Under the pieces are notes generated by a model. The model searched no databases. It had not been told where the DNA came from and saw only the letters and a program-made list of their open reading frames with translations. The translations under genes and the position numbers were made by a program. Source: Bacteroidota bacterium (GTDB lineage: Bacteria; Bacteroidota; Bacteroidia; Flavobacteriales_F; PHOS-HE28). Taken from it: 18,407 nucleotides of DNA. Of the stretch, positions 7,668 to 14,181 are shown piece after piece (position 1 is the first letter of the stretch; each line of letters opens with the position of its first letter). Location of the stretch: positions 1 to 18,407 of the forward strand of contig JAEYWT010000246.1 of the NCBI GenBank assembly GCA_023428865.1. Direction: 5' to 3'.

Positions 7668-8399
7668 TCAGCGTTTCCTGAAATCGCCATGGGAAAAGTA
7701 CTTCTCGATCAGGCAGTACAGCATGATGAAGAAATAGCGGCTACCCATCTCCTTGATCTTCAGTTTGCTCTCGCCGGTCTTGCGATTGCGCCAGCTATTG
7801 GGCAGCACCGCGTAGGAGTAACCACGTACGATGGCTTTGAGCGGAAGCTCCAGGGTCAAGTTGAAGTGTGGTGAAAGGAATGGCTTGATCCCTTCGATCG
7901 TATCACGGCTGTACAGCTTGAACGCGTTGGTGCAGTCGTTGTACCGCAACCGGAAGACCAAGCGTACGATGGTATTGGAGAGTCGGTTCACCCAGCGTTT
8001 CACGATCGGATAGTCGATCACCTCCCCACCCCGTATCCACCGTGAACCGAATACACAATCAAAGCCTTCCTGCATCTTGCGATAGAACCTGACCAGGTCT
8101 TGTGGCGAATCGCTGAGGTCTGCCATCATAACGGCCACACAATCCCCATCGAAGCGCTCCAGTCCGAAGCGGACCGCATAGCCAAACCCCCCTGGTCCGG
8201 TATTCTCCAGTACACGTAATCCGGGCACATCTGGCTCCAGGGTATCCAGGATCGCAGCGGTACCGTCACTACTGTGATCATTCACCACGATGATCTCATG
8301 CTCGATGGCCTCACCAAGCAAAGCAGTACTGATACTAATGACCGTTTCTGCTAGGCTGCCCTCTTCGTTATGGGCGGGTATGACAACGCTTAACCTCAC
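7668..8399 (-). CDS. DPM1-like family 2 glycosyltransferase
   Basis: A 243-residue GT2 enzyme of the polyprenol-phosphate sugar synthase type. Motifs are SVVIPAHNEEGSL (4-16), EIIVVNDHSSDGT (35-47), the nucleotide-sugar/metal site MMADLSDSP (91-99), FGSRWIRGG (117-125) and CTNAFKLYSR (156-165). It lacks the two C-terminal membrane helices of GtrB/ArnC, so it is closer to DPM1: a peripheral enzyme loading a sugar onto polyprenyl phosphate on the cytoplasmic face. I chose the GTG at 8399-8397 because it overlaps the TGA of the methyltransferase (GTGA) and places the first beta strand at the N-terminus. An ATG at 8447 would add 16 residues and overlap the upstream gene by 52 nt. It probably feeds the following GT-C-like protein. 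Confidence 0.88.
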   Translation of the reverse strand: MRLSVVIPAHNEEGSLAETVISISTALLGEAIEHEIIVVNDHSSDGTAAILDTLEPDVPGLRVLENTGPGGFGYAVRFGLERFDGDCVAVMMADLSDSPQDLVRFYRKMQEGFDCVFGSRWIRGGEVIDYPIVKRWVNRLSNTIVRLVFRLRYNDCTNAFKLYSRDTIEGIKPFLSPHFNLTLELPLKAIVRGYSYAVLPNSWRNRKTGESKLKIKEMGSRYFFIMLYCLIEKYFSHGDFRKR

Positions 8400-9043
8400 T
8401 TGCGACCGATCACCAGGAACTGTTTGCCCACGAAACGCCAAGCCCAAGGCATGGATAGGAAGGTCTTTACGAGGAAGCGGTTCACGGGTAGTCTTCCGCG
8501 GAAGCTAAGCGGCAGAAAGCGGGGATGGATGCGCTCGATCTCGAAACCGGCCCCGTACAGGTGCTCTGCTAGACCCAGCTCGCTGAGGATGACCGTGTGG
8601 TCGGCGAAGTCGAAGTACTCCTTGTACACGTATTTGAAGTTCGGTCCCATTACCGCGATGCGACCACCCTTGCGCAAGTGGCTGTACATCTTCGCCAGGA
8701 ACGCGCCCACCTCTTCCTGGCTATGCAGGTGCTCTAGGAAATTGCTCACGAAGATGCCGTCGAAGTGATCCTTGGGAAGATCCACTTTCAAGGTGTCGCC
8801 AACAACAATTTGGACATCGGAACTGGCGTGCTTTCGAATGAACGCCTCGTTCATGTCCACCGCCCAGCGCTCCTTGCTCGGCACATGGTTGATGAACTCG
8901 CACATGCCAGCGGCGGGGTCCAACATCCGATCCGGCCTTCCCATGGTGCGATGTAGGAATGTACCAAGCTCGCTCCACACCATGTTCCGTTTGGTGTGAT
9001 CCACATCCTTGAAGCGGTAAGCGTAAATACGGTCCAGGTCCAT
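8396..9043 (-). CDS. Class I SAM-dependent methyltransferase
   Basis: A 215-aa Rossmann-fold methyltransferase. Motif I is MLDPAAGMCEFI (40-51), followed by the ribose-binding acidic residue D63 (AVDMN), an acidic VGD (81-83), the motif IV region DGIFVSNFLEHL (95-106) and RKGGRIAVMGPN (124-135). It is a Methyltransf_11-like sequence with a basic C-terminal part (RGRLPVNRFLVK). The substrate is not evident; lying between two sugar epimerases and two glycosyltransferases, it most plausibly methylates the sugar or the lipid-linked sugar (inference). Its ATG abuts the upstream epimerase stop (TGAATG, no spacer), and its own TGA overlaps the GTG of the next gene, so the five genes look translationally coupled. 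Confidence 0.88.
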   Translation of the reverse strand: MDLDRIYAYRFKDVDHTKRNMVWSELGTFLHRTMGRPDRMLDPAAGMCEFINHVPSKERWAVDMNEAFIRKHASSDVQIVVGDTLKVDLPKDHFDGIFVSNFLEHLHSQEEVGAFLAKMYSHLRKGGRIAVMGPNFKYVYKEYFDFADHTVILSELGLAEHLYGAGFEIERIHPRFLPLSFRGRLPVNRFLVKTFLSMPWAWRFVGKQFLVIGRK

Positions 9044-10108
9044 TCAATGTGCGCGTTTGGTCATTTCCTCGAAGATCTGCACCAGCGTTTCCTTCAAGCC
9101 GAAGCGATGGCTCCAACCCGGGTAGTGCTGCTTGAATTTTCGCACATCGCTCACATACCAGATGTGGTCACCGATGCGTGCCAGATCGCTGTAACGCATA
9201 TCCATGGTCTTTCCCGTGATCTCTTCGCACAACGCACGGGCTTCCATCATGCTCACATTGCTGTACCGCCCGCCACCAGCGTTGTACACCTCTCCCGCGC
9301 GCGGCGCATCATGGAAGTGGTGGAACATGGCCACCAGATCATCGCTATGGATGTTGTCACGCACTTGCTTGCCGTTGTACCCGAAAATGGTGTAGGGCGC
9401 ACCGGCGATGGCACACTTCATCAGGTAACTGAGAAAGCCGTGCAGTTGTGCGCCACTATGTCGTGGGCCGGTGAGACAACCGCCACGGAAGATCCCGGTA
9501 CGCATGCCGAAATAGCGTCCATACTCTTGGACCAGGACATCGGCAGCGACTTTGCTGGCTCCGAAAAGCGAATGCTTGGTGTGATCGATGCTCATGTGCT
9601 CGTCGATGCCTTCCGCCGCGTACGGGTGCTGCTCATCGACTTCCCACCGTGTCTCCAGTTCCACCAAAGGCAGGTAGTTCGGGTTATCGCCGTAGACCTT
9701 GTTGGTGCTGGTGAAGATGAAGGTGGCTTCTGGGCAATGGTGCCGGGTACTTTCCAGCAGGTTCAAGGTACCATTCGCATTCACCTCGAAATCCAGAAAG
9801 GGGATCTGCGCCGCTTTATCGTGGCTGGGTTGTGCTGCGGTGTGGATCACCAACCGCGTATCAGCACTGTACGTGGCGAAGATGGCCTCCACCGCTGCTC
9901 GATCGCGTACATCCACATCGTGGTGCCGGTAGTTGGGCACCTTCTCCTTGAGGGCATCCACATTCCAACGTGTGCTGGCCTCGGGACCGAAGAAGGTGGC
10001 GCGCATATCATTATCCAAACCCACGACCAGATCGAAATGATCCTTGAAATGGTCTACGGCGGCACTACCGATAAGGCCGCCGGAACCAGTGATGATGACT
10101 ACTTTCAA
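9044..10108 (-). CDS. NAD-dependent sugar epimerase, CDP-tyvelose epimerase-like, with Y-to-F in YxxxK
   Basis: A 354-aa extended short-chain dehydrogenase/reductase. It has the NAD motif GSGGLIG (8-14), IHTAAQPSHD (88-97), the active-site FTSTNKVYGD (132-141) and a sugar-binding half with FRGGCLTGPRHSGAQLHGF (207-225) and KQVRDNIHSDD (247-257). The overall pattern recalls CDP-paratose/CDP-tyvelose 2-epimerases. Where the family has Tyr-x-x-x-Lys, this protein reads F182-G-A-S-K186, so the general-base tyrosine is absent while the lysine stays. The gene starts with TTG at 10108: the same frame has a stop 12 nt upstream and no ATG, and the Rossmann strand KVVIITG begins right after. It follows the paralogous epimerase gene by 12 nt. 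The substrate cannot be named from sequence; NDP-hexose epimerisation is inferred. Confidence 0.82.
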   Translation of the reverse strand: MKVVIITGSGGLIGSAAVDHFKDHFDLVVGLDNDMRATFFGPEASTRWNVDALKEKVPNYRHHDVDVRDRAAVEAIFATYSADTRLVIHTAAQPSHDKAAQIPFLDFEVNANGTLNLLESTRHHCPEATFIFTSTNKVYGDNPNYLPLVELETRWEVDEQHPYAAEGIDEHMSIDHTKHSLFGASKVAADVLVQEYGRYFGMRTGIFRGGCLTGPRHSGAQLHGFLSYLMKCAIAGAPYTIFGYNGKQVRDNIHSDDLVAMFHHFHDAPRAGEVYNAGGGRYSNVSMMEARALCEEITGKTMDMRYSDLARIGDHIWYVSDVRKFKQHYPGWSHRFGLKETLVQIFEEMTKRAH

Positions 10109-10120
10109 AGCAGATGACGT

Positions 10121-11203
10121 TCAGTTCGTGAGGATGACGCGGAGTTGGTCCTCGTGTTGCTTCAGCCAACCAAGCGAATCTTCCAACAAGGTGTCCAGAT
10201 CGCGTGTTGGTGCCCAACCCGTAAGGTCGGTTATGCGCCTATTGTCGGTCACATAGTACTTCAGATCACCGGGCCTATCAGCAGGATCCTGACCCACGAC
10301 CAACGATTTTCCCGTGATGCGCGCGCAACGTTCGGTGAAACCGCAGAGCGCATCGGCATTCGATGCACCACCGCCTGCATTGAGCACCTGTCCATCGACC
10401 CGATCCATCTTCTCTAGCTGGAGCGTTACAAGGTCGCACAGGTCCTGCACATGCAAGGCATCGCGCACCTGAGCCCCCAGCCCGCCGTAGCCGGTGTATT
10501 TGAGCGGACGTCCCCATAAATGGCGAGAAAGCCACAGGATGATGAAACCCTGATCGGTCTTTCCCATTTGCCACGGCCCGGCAATGACACCACAGCGGTC
10601 CACCACCCATCGGAAACCGTGAATCGCCGCATATTCAGCGATCAAAAGCTCACTGGCCAACTTGGTGCTTCCGTAAAGGGAGCGGACTCCGTTCAGTGGG
10701 AAGTCTTCGGAAATACCGTGTTGCGAGAAGCCCGGGACATTGGCGTTCGTGGCTGGTCCAAAACGACCATTCTCCAACACACAAGTGTTGTTGATCGTCT
10801 CGATCGGATATACCCGACTGGTGCTCAGGAACACGATATCCGCCTTGTCGCGGGCCACCAGCTCCAAACAATTCACGGTACCCAGCAGGTTCGTGTCCAC
10901 CACATAGCGCGTGCTACCATCGTAACCGGCCATCACGGACGGCTCCGCAGAACATTCCACCAGCGCATCGATGTGCGGGAGGGCGGCTAGGTCCGCCGCA
11001 TTCCGCACATCCCCATACACGAACTCCACTCCGGCGTTCTTCAACCGGTGGAGATTCAGTTCGCTACCTCTCCTTTTGAGGTTATCGAGCGCCAAGACCC
11101 GGCTACCAGGGTGCCGTGCCTTCCAATGCAAGGCGAAGCTGGAACCTACGAAGCCCGCACCGCCAGTGATAAGTAAGGTGGATCGGTTGGGGTTTTGCAC
11201 CAT
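10121..11203 (-). CDS. NAD-dependent sugar epimerase/dehydratase, CDP-tyvelose epimerase-like
   Basis: A 360-aa extended SDR and the first gene of the five-gene minus-strand cassette. Motifs are TGGAGFVGS (13-21), LDNLKRRGSELNLHRL (39-54), which resembles the nucleotide-sugar epimerase RfbE of tyvelose synthesis, ECSAEPSVMAG (83-93), FLSTSRVYP (125-133) and an intact SLYGSTK with Y177 and K181. ALHVQDLCDLV (249-259) is the typical late motif. It differs from the next gene in the cassette but shares the fold and likely ancestry. It probably interconverts an NDP-sugar for the downstream glycosyltransferases; the exact sugar is unknown, and no CDP-glucose or dehydratase genes that would identify it are in the window. 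The ATG at 11203 lies 19 nt after a TATCTTTG element. It is divergent from efp. Confidence 0.87.
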   Translation of the reverse strand: MVQNPNRSTLLITGGAGFVGSSFALHWKARHPGSRVLALDNLKRRGSELNLHRLKNAGVEFVYGDVRNAADLAALPHIDALVECSAEPSVMAGYDGSTRYVVDTNLLGTVNCLELVARDKADIVFLSTSRVYPIETINNTCVLENGRFGPATNANVPGFSQHGISEDFPLNGVRSLYGSTKLASELLIAEYAAIHGFRWVVDRCGVIAGPWQMGKTDQGFIILWLSRHLWGRPLKYTGYGGLGAQVRDALHVQDLCDLVTLQLEKMDRVDGQVLNAGGGASNADALCGFTERCARITGKSLVVGQDPADRPGDLKYYVTDNRRITDLTGWAPTRDLDTLLEDSLGWLKQHEDQLRVILTN

Positions 11204-11222
11204 GTTCTCCGCACAAAGCGCC

Positions 11223-11230
11223 CAAAGATA
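11223..11230 (-). promoter_or_regulatory. Putative -7 promoter element for the sugar cassette
   Basis: On the minus strand this reads TATCTTTG, an exact match to the Bacteroidota consensus TAnnTTTG, and it ends 19 nt before the epimerase ATG. A TTG lies upstream but with only 11 nt of spacer, too close for a normal -33 element. The position suggests that the five genes are transcribed from here. Confidence 0.45.
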
Positions 11231-11296
11231 GACGGCCCGTTCAACGGCCCACCCTCGTGTTGCACGCCATCGCGCTATTAACTGCTACCAAAACCC

Positions 11297-11304
11297 TATT
11301 TTCG
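11297..11304 (+). promoter_or_regulatory. Putative -7 promoter element for efp
   Basis: TATTTTCG is a one-mismatch form of TAnnTTTG, 61 nt before the efp ATG. No good -33 element is seen. It is a weak motif match that gains some weight from the similar TTCG-type elements before other genes in the window. Confidence 0.28.
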
Positions 11305-11325
11305 CCGCCTCTTCAACCGAACGAA

Positions 11326-11342
11326 GCCACCAACACGGTGGC
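11326..11342 (+). other. Hairpin in the efp leader
   Basis: GCCACC-AACAC-GGTGGC forms a perfect 6-bp, GC-rich stem with a 5-nt loop, ending 23 nt before the efp ATG. There is no following T-run, so it is not a terminator. It might be a leader structure, but a 6-bp palindrome can arise by chance in sequence of this composition. Confidence 0.3.
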
Positions 11343-11365
11343 AGCACTCCCGAATTCCATACCCC

Positions 11366-11929
11366 ATGGCCAGCACAGCTGACATCAACATCGGTTCCTA
11401 CATCCGCTTCAACGGCGACATCTGCCAGATCATGGAATGGCAGCACCGCACACCAGGCAACCTGCGTGCGTTCTACCAAGGCAAGATGCGCAATTTGCGC
11501 AACGGCAAGCTCAACGAGCACCGCTGGCGCAGTGGCGAGACCATGGAGGTACTACGCGTGGAGATACACGAACTACAATACCTCTACCGCGAAGGTGACA
11601 ACCTCGTGTGCATGGACCAGACCAGCTTCGAGCAGAAGTACGTTCCCGCCGAACTCTTCGGTGATGCCATGCGCTTCATGAAGGAAGAAATGGTGGTGCA
11701 GGTTGGCTTTGAAAGCGATACGCCCATCTTCGCGCGCCCACCGAAAGTGGTGGAACTAGAAGTGACCTACACGGAACATGCCGTGAAAGGTGATACGAGC
11801 AACAAGGTGATGAAGGCCGCGACCCTGGCGGGAGGAGCAGAGATCAGCGTGCCTAGCTTCGTGGATATCGGCACCATTGTTCGCGTGGATACCGAGACCG
11901 GCGAATACATGGACCGGGTGAAGAAATAA
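11366..11929 (+). CDS. efp: Translation elongation factor P with Asn at the loop tip
   Basis: EF-P binds between the ribosomal P and E sites and relieves stalling at polyproline stretches. The 187-aa protein has the three KOW/OB-type domains, with family features YLYREGDNLVCMDQTSFEQ (about 68-86), PPKVVELEVTYTE (about 124-136), KGDTSN and the C-terminal DIGTIVRVDTETGEYMDRV. The domain I loop that reaches the peptidyl-transferase centre reads RTPGNLRAF (28-36) where E. coli has KPGKGQAF. The modified Lys34 position is therefore N32, and neither Lys nor Arg occupies the tip. The start is the ATG at 11366, without Shine-Dalgarno. It is followed by a strong terminator. In many Bacteroidota, as I recall, efp sits next to lpxA; here the sugar cassette lies between them. 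Confidence 0.95.
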   Translation: MASTADINIGSYIRFNGDICQIMEWQHRTPGNLRAFYQGKMRNLRNGKLNEHRWRSGETMEVLRVEIHELQYLYREGDNLVCMDQTSFEQKYVPAELFGDAMRFMKEEMVVQVGFESDTPIFARPPKVVELEVTYTEHAVKGDTSNKVMKAATLAGGAEISVPSFVDIGTIVRVDTETGEYMDRVKK

Positions 11930-11951
11930 ACACGTGGATCGAACGTATCGG

Positions 11952-11989
11952 AAACCCTTCCGCCCTCGAGGTGGAGGGGTTTCTTCTTT
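11952..11989 (+). terminator. Rho-independent terminator after efp
   Basis: AAACCCTTCCGCC pairs over 13 bp with GGTGGAGGGGTTT (two G-T pairs) around the loop CTCGA, and the stem is followed by CTTCTTT. It begins 22 nt after the efp stop. Its adenine-rich left side means it could also act weakly in the other direction. Confidence 0.85.
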
Positions 11990-12013
11990 ACCACCACCTC
12001 GGGTCCCGCCCGT

Positions 12014-12021
12014 TACCTTTG
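12014..12021 (+). promoter_or_regulatory. Putative -7 promoter element for the LpxD-like/phosphatase pair
   Basis: TACCTTTG matches TAnnTTTG exactly and ends only 6 nt before the ATG at 12028. A TTTA at 11987-11990 gives a 23-nt spacer, a marginal -33. Transcription would start at or within a few bases of the start codon, so the mRNA would be nearly leaderless. Confidence 0.42.
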
Positions 12022-12027
12022 GCTCCC

Positions 12028-12951
12028 ATGCGCCTCGATCCGCCACAGACCGCCGCTGCCCTTGCACATTCCATCGGTGCCACGGCCAAAGGCCATACGG
12101 AACGCCTTGTAACCGGCCTCAACGAGATCAACCGTGTTGAAGAAGGCGACCTCGTCTTCGTGGACCACGAGAAATACTACGACAAGGCGCTGAACAGCGC
12201 AGCCACCACCATCCTCATCAACAAGGAGGTGGAACCACCAGCGGGCAAGGCCATCATCATCTGCGACGACCCGTGTACCGTTTACAACGAGCTGGTCAGG
12301 CGATTGATGCCGCGGAAGGCTTGGAGCAGCGCCAGCCCTGAAGTGGGTAAGGGCAGCGAGATCCATCCCAGCGCCGTACTTGGTGCCAACGTGCGCATCG
12401 GAACAGATTGTATCATCATGCCCGGCGTGGTGATCTATGAGAACACCACCATTGGCGACCGTGTCATCATTCACGCGAACACCGTGATCGGTGGCGACCC
12501 CTTCTATTACAAGAAACGCGCAAGTGGCTACGAGAAGATGGCACCTGGCGGAAGCGTGGTGATCGGGAGCGATGTGGAGATCGGCTCGCTCTGCACCATC
12601 GACCGTGGCATCAGTGCGGACACGCGTATCGGAGCCGGCACCAAGATCGACAACCACGTGCAAGTGGGGCACGACACGCTCATCGGCGAACACTGCTTGA
12701 TCGCGTCGCACGTAGGCATCAGCGGTGCGGTGGTGATCGAAGACAACGTAACACTGTGGGGCCAGGTAGGCGTTCCGAGCAAACTGCGCATCGGAAAAGG
12801 AGCTACTGTCCTTGGTCAAAGCGGATTGATCAACTCCTTGGAAGGCGGGCGCACCTACTTTGGTAGTCCGGCCGGAGAGTGGAAAATGAAGATGCGCGAA
12901 GTGGCATTGATCGCCAAGCTACCCGAGTTGTTCAAGAAGCTGAAAGACTGA
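12028..12951 (+). CDS. LpxD-like hexapeptide-repeat acyltransferase (second paralogue)
   Basis: A 307-aa protein with an LpxD-type N-terminal domain (about 1-95, including GDLVFVDHEKYYDKAL at 40-55) and a left-handed beta-helix (about 110-270) rich in I-G-x-x repeats. It keeps NHVQVGHD (209-216), with H215 matching the catalytic His of LpxD. It departs from true LpxD in two places: the GADGFGF segment is replaced by GGDPFYY (155-161), and the second active-site His (GIAGH in LpxD) is replaced by VGVPSK (247-252). It is shorter and has little of the C-terminal coiled coil. It may acylate a different UDP-sugar (inference). Databases are likely to call it LpxD as well. The ATG at 12028 is preferred over a farther ATG inside the terminator (11971). 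It lies 2 nt before the phosphatase gene. Confidence 0.82.
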   Translation: MRLDPPQTAAALAHSIGATAKGHTERLVTGLNEINRVEEGDLVFVDHEKYYDKALNSAATTILINKEVEPPAGKAIIICDDPCTVYNELVRRLMPRKAWSSASPEVGKGSEIHPSAVLGANVRIGTDCIIMPGVVIYENTTIGDRVIIHANTVIGGDPFYYKKRASGYEKMAPGGSVVIGSDVEIGSLCTIDRGISADTRIGAGTKIDNHVQVGHDTLIGEHCLIASHVGISGAVVIEDNVTLWGQVGVPSKLRIGKGATVLGQSGLINSLEGGRTYFGSPAGEWKMKMREVALIAKLPELFKKLKD

Positions 12952-12953
12952 AC

Positions 12954-14177
12954 ATGGCCCGGCTGGAACGCATCATCGAACGGTTGGAGCTGAAAGAGTT
13001 CCAGTTGAAAGCCTTGCTCGATGTCACCAAGGCCATCAACAACACCGAGGACCGCAGTTCTTTGTTGAAGCTCTACGAACGTATCATCCGGGATGACCTG
13101 GGCATCACACGTCTGCTGCTCTTCGAGCGCACTACACGTTGGGAGCGCATCATCGCCTTCGGCAATAACCTGGATGAGGCTTCATACGATATCGAACGAG
13201 CATTCGGCACCTTTTCGGAGATCCAGGTGATCGGCTCGGAGAACGTGGGCAACCTGGGCTCGTTCGATGTGGCCGTGCCCGTCTACCACCAAGGCAAACC
13301 GCTGGCCTTCCTGCTAATCGGCGACATCGATGAGGAAGAGCAGCGCATGAGCCCTACAGTGAAGCACCTCAACTTCATCCAAACGCTCACCAACCTGATC
13401 GTGGTGGCGCTGGAGAACCGCAGACTGGCGGCCCAAGCACTGGCGACTGCGCGTGCAAAACGTGAATTGGAACTGGCTGCCGAAATGCAGAGCATGCTGG
13501 TCCCTAACGACCTACCCAGCAACGAACGGATCGATGCGGCCGGCTGGTACCAACCACACAGCGAGGTGGGTGGTGACTACTACGACCTGATCGACCTTCA
13601 AGACGGAAGGTACGTGGCCTGTGTGGCTGACGTGAGCGGCAAAGGCATCGCAGCCGCTTTGCTCATGAGCAACTTCCAAGCGAACCTACGCGCGAGCCTA
13701 CCCCACGCCGTAGACCTCATACAACTCGTACACGACCTGAACTCGAAAGTACACGCTAGCGCACGGGGCGAGCGGTTCATCACGCTCTTCATCGGCATCA
13801 TCGACACGCGCACGCGGAAGATGAAATACATCAACAGCGGACACAACGACCCGCTCCTGCATCACGCGCAAGGTGTGACTCCGCTGCGTGATGGCAGCAT
13901 CGCGTTGGGCATGATGCCGAAGTTGCCTTTCCTTAAATGTGGCGAAGTGGACCTGCCTCCGAGTTGCACCTTGTTCTGCTTCACCGATGGGCTGGTGGAG
14001 CAGGAAGATGCTGCAGGCAATGCCTTCGACCTGGCCCCGATCACCGCCATCCTCAACGCCGGTTCACGATCATCGGCCCGCTCGATCAACGACGCGGTGA
14101 TCAAGGCCTTCGAGGACCATCGCGCCGGCCTCCCCTATCTGGACGATATAGCCCTGCTCACCTGCAGGCTTGCGTAA
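12954..14177 (+). CDS. GAF and SpoIIE/PP2C-type serine phosphatase (RsbU-like)
   Basis: A 407-aa cytoplasmic signalling protein. A helical start (1-30) leads into a GAF-like sensor domain (about 31-155), a linker coiled coil (about 155-180) and a SpoIIE-type PP2M phosphatase domain (about 190-405). Metal-binding motifs are intact: VGGDYYD (D208), ADVSGKG (D226), FTDGLVE (D345) and YLDDIALL (D397/D398). Relatives such as RsbU dephosphorylate anti-sigma-factor antagonists, but no STAS protein or RsbW-type kinase is in the window, so its target is unknown. I chose the ATG at 12954, 2 nt after the stop of the LpxD-like gene; an ATG at 12879 would overlap that gene by 73 nt. It converges on the O-antigen polymerase gene with only 4 nt between the stops. 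Confidence 0.9.
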   Translation: MARLERIIERLELKEFQLKALLDVTKAINNTEDRSSLLKLYERIIRDDLGITRLLLFERTTRWERIIAFGNNLDEASYDIERAFGTFSEIQVIGSENVGNLGSFDVAVPVYHQGKPLAFLLIGDIDEEEQRMSPTVKHLNFIQTLTNLIVVALENRRLAAQALATARAKRELELAAEMQSMLVPNDLPSNERIDAAGWYQPHSEVGGDYYDLIDLQDGRYVACVADVSGKGIAAALLMSNFQANLRASLPHAVDLIQLVHDLNSKVHASARGERFITLFIGIIDTRTRKMKYINSGHNDPLLHHAQGVTPLRDGSIALGMMPKLPFLKCGEVDLPPSCTLFCFTDGLVEQEDAAGNAFDLAPITAILNAGSRSSARSINDAVIKAFEDHRAGLPYLDDIALLTCRLA

Positions 14178-14181
14178 GGAT

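Noticed and set aside
8996..10117. Long open frame (373 codons) on the plus strand opposite the epimerase
   Set aside because: It is fully antisense to a gene with clear SDR motifs, and its translation is rich in His, Val and Ile without recognisable domains. It is explained by the codon bias of the real gene.
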